A stretch of DNA of 64,000 bases, taken from positions 2,354,551-2,418,550 of the forward strand of contig NC_079913.1 of NCBI RefSeq assembly GCF_024868665.1, written 5' to 3'. The position numbers were made by a program, and so were the translations under genes. Under the pieces are notes generated by a model, which made no database searches, was not told the origin of the DNA, and saw only the letters and a list, made by a program, of their open reading frames with translations. Below, piece by piece: positions 1-22,797 of the stretch. Position 1 is the first letter of the stretch; each line of letters starts with the position of its first letter. This stretch comes from Triplophysa rosa. Its lineage: Eukaryota; Chordata; Actinopteri; Cypriniformes; Nemacheilidae.

Positions 1-11426
<11,426 letters not shown>

Positions 11427-12199
11427 ACTGGCTAGAAATATATGCTGTAATATGACATGTAACCCCACTGTTGACTTTGATCCTCTTGTTTTAAATTCTT
11501 TGTCAAATAACATGAGGTACAAATGTCAATCTAGCAAATCAAGTCTTAATGCAGTTTTTAAAGTGTTGACTGAAGATGATCTCTATGTTGTTGAATGGAG
11601 TTTGCATTTAGCCTGCAGCACCTGTAACTGTTAGATATGCAGGAAAAATATACGGCATACGGTAATGACAATTATCAGTTATATTCGGTATTAAGTTTAA
11701 TTCAAGTGTCGTTTTTTTATTTATGTTTTGTATCTTTCGTTTTTTTTACTTTTCCGATGCTAGAATTGAAATCATTTAAAATCATGCTAAAACATTGAAA
11801 CGCGTGTATTTTGTAAATGGAAAGTTTTGCATTGAGACAGTTTTACATTTGGGGTTAAGATAATTTACCAGTGTAGATAACGTTTTATAGGTAACGGTTT
11901 ATGCTTGAATATCAAGCATCTGTTAGTAAGGAAAAAATGCAAAATGCGCTCTAAATATAACTGAGAACAGCCATCATCAAACAAATTACAGTTCAGTTCT
12001 GTGTTCAGTGTTTTTTAACAATAACCCTTTTATAAAATATAATAAAATAAAACTATAAAATAACAATTAAATACACAGACAAATGCAATAAGTAGTATAT
12101 ACGTTCTGTGAGAAGATATATAAAGATAATTTATTTTAAAACAGTAATTTAAGTTGTTTATGAAATAAATGATGAATATATATATTTCTATGGCAATAC

Positions 12200-12320
12200 C
12201 TGTGTAGATGGGTCTCTGTAAACTCTTTCTTTATCTGATAGAGTCAGTCTGTAGGAAAGTGCTGTGTACATGTGTCAGTTATATAATGTGATATAACCAC
12301 ACCCATAATCACCATACAAC
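12200..12320 (-). promoter_or_regulatory. Probable gene A promoter and 5' UTR exon
   Basis: On the minus strand a TATATAA lies at 12279-12285 with a CACCC-type sequence just upstream (12298-12306). About 30 bp downstream a short leader would begin, ending at 12200 in CTACACAG followed by GTATTGCC, a good splice donor. The matching acceptor is near 11459, upstream of the signal-peptide exon. This mirrors the leader exons of genes B, C and D. The transcription start is inferred. Confidence 0.45.
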
Positions 12321-13754
12321 CAGAACTCCTGCTGTGACACTATTTGTAAAGTTAAATATAAATGTGAAATCACTTTGGTGTGCATACACGTTTCCCTTTA
12401 TTTTCTGGAGAATGAAAGATTATTCCCCAGAAGACATCAAAAGATCAATGTAAAATTAAGTTTTGTGACAGTTATGTAAAATTAGAGAAGTAAACAAAAC
12501 TTAATTATGCGTTCCTAATATGAAAGGAAATATGCAAACGTCTGTTTACACATGAATCTTATGTGTCAAATATGTTCAATTAGTCTTTATGCATGAGAGA
12601 CCAGGTTACTTTGGTAAAAGAAGCTTGTTGCTGTTGTTCCAACAACATTCTGATGTTTCAGGGTTTGGGATATACTGTATAAGCAGCCTGTGAAAAGTGT
12701 CAACACAAATATGTCCCAAACATCAGGATTCCAATAAAGGAGTAGTGAAGTGAAGTGATTTATTGTGCAATGCTTTTCTCAGGCTTATTTTGACTATACC
12801 TATGAATGTACTTATTCTTTGTACACTACTTGTTTGTATTTCCATAAAAAATATGAATAATAGAAAATAGGTAAAACTGAAGAAAAATAGCATAACGATT
12901 CTTCTTTATTAGAGCTCAAATTTCAGCGGTTCTTATTTACTTTTTATATTTTTCACTTTAGCTCATACTGGAGTTTTGTATTTGAACACAGAAAGGAAAC
13001 AGAGAACAAGGATGGAGATATTTCTAAGGGCTCCACAGCTTGTGAGTATTTGGTATTTTGTAACATTTGGTGTTTGTATATATGAGAGAATTATATTGTA
13101 TGTGTTTTATATTGAAGATGTGTTTTCCATAACTTAGATGAACATTTTCATTACAGTTGCATTTTCTCATAACACACAATCCATAGTGACTTGTAAATGT
13201 GGAAATGTACAAACATTATCAAACAGGGAAACATTTCCCCAATTCAACGGGACCACAGTGGTATACAGTACATTTATATTTGGCACCAAACAGTAATATT
13301 ATTACCAAATAGTAAGTATTATTATTATTATTAGAACCAAGGGTGAGAGCCATGTGTGACAGTTTGCATAAATGAAAACCAAGTGAGCAAAACTTCAGTT
13401 GGTATTCAAATCTGTCTTTCCACATAATGTTATTCTTCAACATAGCAATGTTTTTCCACAACAGAAATATGCACACAGTCCATTATTTAAATATTTTTAA
13501 TGAAATATACTCCTACTGTATTTCATCCCTCTAATGTAAATTACTTTCGTCCAATGTATGAATAAGTATTGGTGCAATTTACCAAAAATGCATTTACAAA
13601 ATGCAAAGGCAAAATTGAAAAGCTAGTATTGCAAATCTTTTGCATGCAGTGAGTTTTGGATGACGTCACCATGCTCCATGGTTCCATCTTGAGAAATGCA
13701 TTTCAACCCTTTCATGCAACCAGTTTGAACTGATTTGACTTTTTTTATTATTAA

Positions 13755-13900
13755 CCTACCGTCATGTCATTCCAAACATGACTTTGTTCTTTTGCAGAAC
13801 ACAAAAGATTATTTGGAGGAATGGTAACCCACTGACTTCCATTGTGTGGACACAAAACCATTTCTCAGAATATCATCTTTTGTGTTCCACAGAGTCAATT
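13755..13900. repeat. Fragment of a palindromic cyprinid-type MITE
   Basis: Contains GTCATGTCATTCCAAAC, CAGAACACAAAAGA, a TGTGTGGACACAAAACCA loop region and CTTTTGTGTTCCACAGA. This is the centre of the same inverted-repeat family as 35354-35582, 39675-39975 and 53078-53395. The TTCACCCAAAA-type outer ends are missing here. Confidence 0.7.
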
Positions 13901-14599
13901 GTAGGTTTTGAAGGGTAAATAAAAGACAGATTTTATATTTTTTATCATTCGTTTGAATGTTTTTTTCCTGCCCAGTGTTTGTGCTATAGCTCCAACTGAG
14001 CTCGTTTCTCATCCAAATTGCTTGCTTTTATCTCGGTCTTTATCCGAGTTTATGTGTGTTATCACCAACCCTGATGTGCAAGAGTCATCATAAGTTGTCT
14101 TATAAAGTTAATCCTGAATGGTCAGTCAAACGAGAGTATAAAATGTCTGCCAAAATGTTGTGATGTACAACTGCATTCATTCTATACATGTATACATTAA
14201 CAGGCTCTCTTTTTTAGAACTTTGATAAACTTTCACACCACCCAACTAAATGTTATCTGTAAATAAAGGATGTTGCTGGAGGCCGCAGTGCATGGAATCA
14301 TGGATATCATCTCAAAACACATGCAAACCATCATGCAGGAAAAGGATGTTCATATGTCACTAATTTGTTTACAGGGACATGAAATGAGCTCGGTCACGTA
14401 CACACAATAAGTCACGCATAGCTTCAATGTATGGAAACCTGGGGACCGTAGTTACCTTGAGAAGGACTGGGTGATAGGAATTCTCTTTTTGGATTTGGAG
14501 TTTTATTGACAACACTGTTGAGCTGTATACTGCGGGGTTTGTGTTTTTCATGTCAGCGTACATTTATAGCACTTTCAGTCATACTGTATGCATGCGAAC

Positions 14600-14870
14600 G
14601 TCGCTGGCATGATGTTTTTTTTAGGGCATTTATGTAAATATAAACAAATGTCAAGTCCAGCATTATTAAAATTGGACATTTTTCCATGTGTTTTGAATTG
14701 CAAATTGTACTCTCATTAAGGAAGTTGAAACCGGCCAACTAAATACCATCACATTGACAATTGAATAAATATAGCTCCTGGCTTTTGCTCACAGAATTTT
14801 TGAGTAGGGTGAGATAAACAAAGCAGAGAAATTCCAGCTTGCTCTTGAACCCTGACAAGCTTTACATTTG
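14600..14870. other. Conserved non-coding block upstream of gene B
   Basis: Contains GGCATGATGTTTTTTTT, TATGTAAATATAAACAAATG and TTTTGAATTGCAAATTG, then CTTGAACCCTGACA. Related blocks lie upstream of gene C (21805-22055) and of the decayed copy (34445-34575). Parts also match gene C introns ahead of SRCR6 (25845-25980) and SRCR12 (29735-29860). It is therefore either retained regulatory DNA or old intron sequence carried along with the duplications. Confidence 0.55.
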
Positions 14871-15049
14871 GTGAACGGGGTGTCATCAAATTCAGGCTTT
14901 ATAGCAACCGATCCACTATCATTTTATTGGTCTATAACTACTATAGGTGCAGCGTTGAACTGTAAATCCTGCACCAGACATGATTCCAATGGAATGTATA
15001 GCATGAATGCCATATACGTCGTCACTGTAAACATCTGCCAAATGCATAT

Positions 15050-15183
15050 TAACGCTGAGTCATTTGGGGGGAGGAACGGAGAGAACAGGTGATCCAAATC
15101 CAAATAAACCACCTGGACATCTCCTTAACTTTATCTGATGCTGAAGACTAAGAAACTAGGAGACAGAAGTGGCATTTTACAAG
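15050..15183 (+). promoter_or_regulatory. Gene B promoter-proximal region and 5' UTR exon
   Basis: Shared with gene C (22346-22468) and in part with gene D (43900-44027): a GAGTCATTT start (here a perfect AP-1-type TGAGTCA at 15056-15062), a purine-rich GAGGA/GAGAG stretch, ACATCTCCTT, and a leader ending GGCATTTTACAAG before GTTAACG at 15184. The acceptor ttttcag at 15543 joins it to the signal-peptide exon. The transcription start is not resolved and factor binding is inferred. Confidence 0.5.
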
Positions 15184-15547
15184 GTTAACGAAATCTAATA
15201 ATGACTTGTTTTTTTTGTGTTTTATTTTGCCTATGATTGTTTTTCTGGTGTGGCTATTTTTCTCTCAATACGTAAAAATACTGTTTTCTCATTTCACAAA
15301 TTCTATAAACTAGAAAACTAGAAAAAATACAGTAAATGTATGTGTGCAGGTGGACAATAGAAAAAAAAAGTTCTTTAGTAGAATGGTACCAAACAAATGT
15401 GTAAATTTTGCTTGCCAACAAAACGAGTAAATGTGATGTTAAGAGTAATTGGGTTCTCTGTTATTTTTTCAAATAATTTGGTTTCCAAAACTTTATTTTG
15501 TTTATTCGACCAATAAAATTAATAATTTGTAATTTCTTTTCAGGAAC

Positions 15548-18500
15548 ATGTTTTATTTCTTGTGGCTCATTCTTCTGTTGGGTAAGAAGAAACAGCTTTT
15601 TATATATATATTTTTATTTTAAATCTACCTTTATAATAAAACCACGTTAAGCGCCTCATGAATATTCAATCTGAAGTGGTTTATAAAAATGTATGTAAAT
15701 AGTATCCATGATGATCTATGACATGTGCCATACAGATTTTAGAAACGGAACACAAGGCCAGTCTCTTGTGAGGTTGGTGAATGGTGTTGACTGCTCTGGA
15801 CGAGTGGAGGTTTATTATGGTGGCGTTTGGGGAACGGTGTGTGATGATTACTGGGATCTAACAGATGCAACCGTGGTGTGTAGAGAGCTGGGCTGTGGAA
15901 ATGCTAAAGAGGCGAAGATTTTTGCTTATTTTGGACAAGGTTCAGGACCAATTTGGATGGATAATGTCAACTGTTTTGGCGGCGAGTCCTCACTGATAAA
16001 CTGTAGAAGGACAGGTTGGGGAGTACACGACTGTTTGCATAGTGAAGACGCCGGAGTCATCTGTGAAGGTAAATGCGAGCTAAACACAAATTGCTGAATT
16101 GAACCGATGATATTATCATAAAATGCTAAGCATTTCTAATCCCTGATCCTGTTTGTTGGTAACATCAGCCTTTATTAGGTTGATGAGCGGTTTCAACTTC
16201 TGTTCTGGACGAGTGGAGATGTATTATAATGGTCAGTGGGGAACGGTGTGTGATAATGGCTGGGATCTGTCGGATGCTGCGGTGGTGTGTAGACAACTGG
16301 ACTGTGGTGATGTTGTAGAGGTGAAAGGTGGTGCTTATTTTGGTCAAGGTTCTGGAAAAATATGGATGGATGCTGCACAGTGTAATGGGAGTGAGGCTTC
16401 ACTGTTGAGCTGTTCATCAACAAAGTGGGACATACAGAACTGTGACCATTCAAAAGATGCTGGAGTCGTCTGTACATGTGAGCTAAACATCTTTGGAAGA
16501 ATCCATGTAGTTCTCCCATGAAAATTTCCTTTGCAAAGCTGCATAAATATTTTTGAAAAAAGTGGCAGAGTAAACAAATAAATAGCATTTTTGAAACAAA
16601 ATTTTAACATCCTTTTTTAATTTTAGCTTCGGTCAGGCTGGTGAACGGCCCCGACTCTTGTTCTGGACGAGTGGAGGTTTATCATAACGGCATATGGGGA
16701 ACCGTGTGTTCCGATGACTGGGACTCTATTGATGCTGCAGTGGTGTGTAAAGAGCTGGGATGTCCATCCAATGCTGAAGCCAAAACATTGGCTTATTTTG
16801 GACCTGGTTTGGAATCGATATGGATGGACGATGTTCAGTGTACAGGGACCGAGTCTATGCTAAAGCAGTGCAGGTCAAGTGGATGGGGAATACACAACTG
16901 TGCCCATGAAAATGATGCTGGAGTCATCTGTCGAGGTAGGGTGGATGCGCACATTATTTTTATCCTCATTGCTTTCATTACTTTACTACCCTACTCCACT
17001 TTGCTTTAGATATTAGACTGGTAAATGGAGCTAACCAGTGTTCTGGAAGAGTGGAGGTTTTACATGATGGTCAGTGGGGAACGGTCTGTGATGCTGGCTG
17101 GGATTTAACAGACACTGGAGTCGTGTGTGATAATATGGGATGCGGAACTCCTGTAGAAGCTAAGACGGGAGCTTTCTTTGGACAGGGTTCAGGACCCGTG
17201 TGGCTGGAAGACGTGGATTGTTACGGGAACGAGTCAATAGTGAAACACTGTCCATCCAATGAATTCAGAACAAGTACGTGCAGCCACGGACAAGACGCGG
17301 GAGTCATGTGTCAAGGTGATGGTTTATCACTAAAGATCTCATATTTATACAATTCAGTGCCTGAAAGGGCTTATGCTGTGTGTGTTAACTCTGTTAAACC
17401 AACATTTCATGCAGAGGTAAAGCTGGTGAATGGGACCGGTCCATGTGATGGAAGAGTTCAGTTGCTTTATAATGGTCAATGGGGTGCTGTGTGTCACACT
17501 AGTTGGCGTCTGGAAGATGCTACAATTTTGTGTCGAGAGCTGGGCTGTGGTGAAATTGTGGAAGCCACCTCCTTTGTGGGTCCATTTGATGAGCCGATAT
17601 GGATGGATAATGTGGCATGTAGAGGAACTGAGGTGAAACTGCAGAGCTGTCCGTTTACCAGAGGGGGCGTGAGCAGTTGTGGGGACGGACTTTACGCAGG
17701 AGTTGTCTGCAACAGTAAGATCCTTTTTGACGCTTCCTCTTTGAGTCGCAGATAATGCAGAACATGTTTTACGAATGAGGCTTTCAAGTATCTTGCTGTT
17801 TTTAAAGCCTAAAAGGTCCCACAAAGAGTCCGCAGACATGCTGAATGCTTGCTTCAAAATGCGCTGGCGTGGTTTGTCACCTTTATAGATTTGAATGTAT
17901 TTTTTTATCTTAGAAGCTCTCATTTACACAGTTTGCTACCTATAAGCAAAGTTACAATTTTATGCAAATACCTGTTACTTCTGTGCATTGAACAGCCGCG
18001 GAAAAAAAGTAGAGATCATTCCAAATTTTCATTTAATTAGCATTTCTAAATGTATTGTGGCCAGTCCAGTCCAGTGTCAATCAAAAAACAAATGACATAA
18101 AGTCATCCAACAGCAATGTAAAAGACGCATGAAACTGTGATAAAGGTTGTCGCATAAAAAATATTTGTTTTAACTTTTCCTAAATACATGTACAAAAATG
18201 ACTGTTGAACTTGATTTCTTGGCAGTGTTTGAGGTCTGAACATCTCTTCTGTTTTTTTGACATGTTTGGCAGTTTTCTTTTTTAGGCAAAATAATTGAAA
18301 ATGGAAACAATATTTTCGTTAGAAATATGAGAGGAATATTGTCAGTAGTTCACAGAACGAAACAAAAAGAATAATTTTACCTAAACACATAATAGTAAAT
18401 TCAGAAGAACCGGAAATCATTTTGAAAGGGTCTAATATTTTTTTCCGTGGCTGCACACTACAGAAAATGCACAAACCTATACATTTTATTTTAGTCTAGG

Positions 18501-20866
18501 ACTAGTCTTAACCCATAATATGAGGTCCCATTGATACAGTTATTTAACACTGACAGCTTTATGAGACCAAGCATCCATAACAGAGAGCTGGTGAACATCT
18601 ACTCATGGTTTTGTTGACTCTCCTTTAGATGTTAGACTGGTAAATGGAGACGACGTGTGTTCTGGGAGAGTGGAGGTTTTATATGATGATGAGTGGGGAA
18701 CGATCTGTGATGCTGGCTGGGATTTAAAAGATGCCAAAGTGGTGTGTAAAAACTTGGGTTGTGGGACTCCTGTAGCAGCAAAAACCGGCGCTTATTTCGG
18801 ACCGGGTTCAGGACCCGTGTGGTTGGAGGATATGAGCTGTTCTGGACATGAGACAACAGTGACACAATGTCCATCAAGTGAAATAAGAACTAGCATCTGT
18901 GAACACGGACAAGATGCAGGAATCATCTGTCGAGGTAAGTCGAAATCATTGATTATGATTAATGCTCTCATAAGAAAACAATATAATGGCTTCTAAAAAG
19001 CTCATATGTGATCCAAATATCAGATATAAAGCTGGTGGATGGGACGAGTCCGTGTAACGGCAGACTTCAGGTTCTCCATAAGGGGCACTGGGGGTCAGTG
19101 TGTAACACTGGTTGGGGTCAGGAAGATGCGACAGTTTTGTGTCAAGAGCTGGACTGTGGTGAAGCTGAACAGACTATGTCATATGTGGGTCCATTTGCTG
19201 GGTCAATATGGATGGATAATCTTGCGTGTACTGGAAATGAGTCGACGCTGCAGGACTGTCCGTTTACCGGATGGGCCGTGAGCAGTTGTGGGGACGGACT
19301 TTACGCTGGAGTTGCGTGCAACAGTAAGATTCAATGTGTATTCGAGTTTTATATTTAAACTCTCTTTTAAAAACAAAGCTTAATAATGTGCTATATGAAT
19401 CACTTTTTCTGATTGGCTCATTAAATAAATCGATGTTTTTCCAAGAAACCATTCTTGATGCTGTAATGTTTTCATGTGAATTGTCACAGATCTTGTGAGA
19501 AGAGCCGTGATACGGATTTTGATTACAGCTCAGAGTGATGTCGATTTCAATGACCCAAATATTAAGAAGAAACTTATGGACAAGGTGAGGTAACATTCAT
19601 TTTAATGTGCACTGTAAAGATTTGCTGTAGTCTTGCAGCTGGTTTTCCAGTAACTTGCTGTAGATTTAATTTACAATTTTGTCTCAAACATATACTTACC
19701 TATTTCTTATATATTCGTTCATAAATAAGACTAAACGTCTAAGGTCACTTTTCTTGTTATGTAAATGTATCGTAATTTAATTTAATTTTAAATATTTTTT
19801 ACTAGAAAACAAGCCAAAAATGCTTTAGAAGAATGTAGTTTTTCGCAGTGTTGCTGTGCTAATTCTAGTTTCATTTTGAATCTCAAAAGTCAAAGTATTT
19901 TAATTTTGATTAAAGTAAAGTTTAATCAAACTGAAAACAGCACTAATAGGAAAGTAGTTTTAAGTAGTAATTAAATCTGCAGTAAGTTACTGGCAAACCT
20001 GCTGCAAAACTACAGCAAAGTTTTACAGTGTATAAGTTCACACTATTTGTGTGGTATACAGGGGAGACCGGAAACCGCTGTACACTGCTTAATTTGAAAA
20101 GTAAAAAAAGTTTAATTGCATAACTTTTTTATTGTTTTTTTAGCTAATAAATGTTTTTTTTTTTTTTTTTAATTATTTTAATACAATGTTACCGTTTTGT
20201 TCAATGATTTAAATGATAAACTTGGCTGAATCTCAACATGTCTGCTGTATTCTCAGATGTTTCTACAGGTGTTTACTCTCTTAATGATTACTTCTTTCTC
20301 TACGCTGCCATCTAGTGGCTATGTGTGAATTACAGGAAACCAATAGATATTATTCAGTTTCTTTGTGTATTTTCCAAGTCTAGCTATTAAGATTCAATGA
20401 TGAGGGATGCACATCTTATTAAAGCTGTCAGTGTCCAGAAAAGAGTAGCTGGATGTCTGGCCTGCATGTGAACCCGGGGCAGATCCATCAACCCTGACCT
20501 TGTGGGGAAATGTGTCGTTTTAGGGCATGTCCAAACTGCTTCCAGTGAAAGCACAGAGTGTGCAATAAAAAATGCTGAATGAAGTCTAAAACAATAGTTG
20601 TAGTTTTGTAGGCCAAAGCCCAGATACAAGTTAGCATTTTAGCACTTCCGGTTCCCTCATTCAAAAGGTTTTTTTTTAGTGTGTTTTTTTTGCCTGAAAT
20701 AATATTTTCACGATTCATTCTACAATGTTGTCTTTGTGTGTTGATTGGGTTTTCATGCTGTACAATTCATTCAATTATACAGATAAGCCAAGCGGTTGGA
20801 AGTAAAGGGAATTATTTTGTTGACTGGAAAACACAGCGAGATGGGAGAGTATTCCACCCAAAGTAA
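15548..20866 (+). CDS. Gene B: secreted 7-SRCR scavenger-receptor-like protein
   Basis: Exons: signal 15548-15581 ([11 protein letters not shown]), SRCR1 15736-16068, 2 16169-16477, 3 16627-16935, 4 17010-17315, 5 17415-17714, 6 18629-18934, 7 19024-19323, C-terminal module 19490-19584 and 20783-20866 (ends VFHPK, TAA). The exons add to 792 codons, stop included. A short linker ([12 protein letters not shown]) follows the signal peptide, as in C and D. All SRCR domains have eight cysteines. Domains 5 and 7 are the 300-bp type, where the usual C-x-H-x-x-DAGV segment is [11 protein letters not shown]. Only domains 4 and 6 keep VEVLxxxxW. No transmembrane segment is seen, so the product is probably extracellular. 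It is transcribed away from gene A and toward gene C. The role in innate recognition is inferred from the family. Confidence 0.87.
17993..18453. mobile_element. Non-autonomous DNA element with CAGCCG(T/C)GG ends
   Basis: Inverted ends ACAGCCGCGGAAAAAAAGTA and TTTTTTTCCGTGGCTG bound about 460 bp without coding capacity, in the intron between SRCR5 and SRCR6 of gene B. The element at 53534-54646 has the same ends and related sequence inside them. Confidence 0.7.
19490..19584 (+). CDS. Gene B C-terminal module, first exon
   Basis: Encodes about 32 residues starting [11 protein letters not shown] and containing [13 protein letters not shown], ending in phase 0 before GTGAGG. Homologous exons are at 32377-32471 (C), 47961-48055 (D) and 49882-49967 (E, minus). 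It has no cysteine and is not an SRCR domain. I do not recognise the fold. Confidence 0.8.
19610..20030. mobile_element. Palindromic MITE in the gene B module intron
   Basis: Ends CACTGTAAAGATTTGCTGTA and GCAAAGTTTTACAGTG are inverted over about 58 bp on each side of AT-rich DNA. No open frame. It lies between the two exons of the C-terminal module. Confidence 0.8.
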
Positions 20867-20876
20867 ACAACTACAG
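20783..20876 (+). CDS. Gene B C-terminal module, last coding exon
   Basis: Encodes 27 residues including [19 protein letters not shown], then TAA at 20864-20866. The exon runs on to a donor at 20876 (CTACAG before GTGTG), so the rest of the 3' UTR is on another exon beginning near 21147. Confidence 0.78.
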
Positions 20877-21146
20877 GTGTGTTCCTTTCTCTTCCTTAAA
20901 CATGATTTATTTAGAAAGAGGGACCCAAGGCAACGATGAAGTTAATAGATGAGCATTGACTCTCTTGTAAAAACTAGGAGCAAATTTTGCGGAGAACTCA
21001 AAGCTCTTTAAAGACATTAATATGATACTTGACACACTTATAAAGTTTTCTAATGATCAGAAATATTTACTTTTTGCTGTGATAAATATACAGTATACGT
21101 ATATTATTGATTTAGTATTACAACTGAAAACATTTTGTTTTCACAG

Positions 21147-21495
21147 GTGCTTTTTGAATGCAAGTCAGAAACATACAACTTTTTTTGTGACCAAAATGTT
21201 GTTATTGTTTTAAAATGTATAAAAGGATTTTATTGTCACATGTGGTAGGTAAATCGTGCTTCATGTAACGCAAATATTGTGATGCCTGCACATGTATTAC
21301 AGAACTTAGAATCAGAAAGATTACATTTGGGTTGCAACTATAAATGATGGAGTAAGAATCCAGTGGGATGTAAAATAATAAAGCATAAAACTAATTCATT
21401 TAAAAAAATCGTGATTGAATTATATGTAGCCTATAATGTAATACCACTGGGTAGCTGTAATGCCCTTGACATGTACGGCATGGCGTTCAATTAAA
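21147..21495 (+). other. Gene B 3' UTR exon and polyadenylation signals
   Basis: Acceptor TGTTTTCACAG at 21136-21146 opens an exon beginning GTGCTTTTTGAATGCAAGTCAG. The same acceptor and a similar start occur at 33872 (gene C) and 37312 (decayed copy). AATAAA at 21377-21382 and ATTAAA at 21490-21495 are candidate signals; ATTAAAGAGAATT is also conserved downstream of gene C (34168). Confidence 0.55.
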
Positions 21496-21804
21496 GAGAA
21501 TTAAGTTCATACTTTACTGTGTCAGTGTGTTTATTAGGGCTTCCAAAAAATGCTTCAGTTTTCTTTCTAAACCACCCAGCAGGGTTTCATTTTTGTGTTT
21601 GGGTGTAGTTTTAAAGACAGCGCTGTTGTACACACGATTGTTTGATTTCTAGCAAGTTTCTGTCTTTCAGAGCTTTTGCTTTTAGACTTTTGACTTGTTT
21701 TGTAAATTTTTTACCTGACAATTTAGGGGATTATGTGACTTTGTGTTTATAGTTTTGTCAGGGGACATGTAGCACTTTTAAACTTATGCAAACTTATGTT
21801 TAAA

Positions 21805-22055
21805 TAACACTGCCGGCATGAGGTTTTTTTAGTGTGTTTATGTAAATATACACAAATGTTAAGTCTTGCATTCTAAAATTTGACATTTTTTCCATGGGCT
21901 TTGAGTTGCAAATTTTCTCACTGGTTGGGGTGGTTTTTGACGCACTAAATACGGTCTTATGGACATAAATAAATACAGACAGACTGTAGTTTTGCCCACA
22001 GCTTTATGAATGAGTTTCCCGCTTTTGAACCTTGACACATTTTAAATGTCGTCTA
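21805..22055. other. Conserved non-coding block upstream of gene C
   Basis: Matches the block upstream of gene B: GCCGGCATGAGGTTTTTTT, TATGTAAATATACACAAATG, GAGTTGCAAATTTTCTCAC, GCTTTTGAACCTTGACAC. No coding capacity. The rest of the B-C intergenic DNA (21500-22340) shows nothing else I can name. Confidence 0.55.
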
Positions 22056-22339
22056 TGAAGTGCTATTTAATTAATTGTGAGGCACGTTTGGCTTTGAGCA
22101 CAAAATGATGAATCCAGAAAACACATGTAAGTACATGTCTGGGAAACATACATCTAGACATAAACATGTGAAACATAAACATCTTGGATTAGAGTAAATT
22201 AATCACTAACAAAAAATTCAATGAGAGTATTTTTTCTAGTTATGGACTGTTAGTGGTGCTAGTAGTGCATGCAGATAAAATATGTAGTCTACTTTGTTAA
22301 TCTTTACATTTACACATTTAGCAGACGGGTTTTTGCATT

Positions 22340-22468
22340 GTCTGCGGAGTCATTTTTAGAGGAGGAGCAGAGAGAGCAGGTATTTCTTAGCCCAAAGAAA
22401 ACATATTGACGTCTCCTTGACTCGTGCAAGGACAAAGAAGGTGCAGAACAGGACTGACATTTTACAAG
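22340..22468 (+). promoter_or_regulatory. Gene C promoter-proximal region and 5' UTR exon
   Basis: GGAGTCATTTTTAGAGGAGG and a purine-rich run, then GACGTCTCCTTGACT, and a leader ending GGACTGACATTTTACAAG before GTTAAAG. It is splice-joined to the acceptor at 22792. Clearly homologous to the gene B leader, and its last bases to that of gene D. Confidence 0.5.
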
Positions 22469-22797
22469 GTTAAAGATTTGTGAATGGCTTTATTTTACTG
22501 ACATTTCGTAGAATGAACACTGATGTGGTTCATTTTGTTTGCCTTAAATTCTTTTATCTCTTTCACTTCCTTCTCTTTTCTGTTCTTTTCCCCTGTAATA
22601 AATTAATATGTTGGATAATTTAATAGATAGGCTACTTTAGTAACTAATGCACAATTTTTTAATAAATGTAAAAGTGATGACGGTATTCTGTTTCTATTCA
22701 GAAAATTTCTTCTAAACGTCAAAAGAACAATATAAAGGATTATTCAAATGTATCAGACCAATTGTTTAAATGTTTTTGATTTTTTTCTGCAGGCATC

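Larger units (their letters stand above)
12320..15040. other. Intergenic region between head-to-head genes A and B
   Basis: AT-rich DNA between the gene A TATA and the gene B promoter. I see no coding exon. It holds a fragment of the palindromic cyprinid repeat at about 13755-13900 and a conserved non-coding block at about 14600-14870. Short open frames here have no protein features. Confidence 0.6.

Noticed and set aside
17051..17755. A single 234-aa exon holding two SRCR domains
   Set aside because: The frame happens to stay open through the 99-bp intron at 17316-17414; GT and AG sites in phase with all paralogues support two exons.
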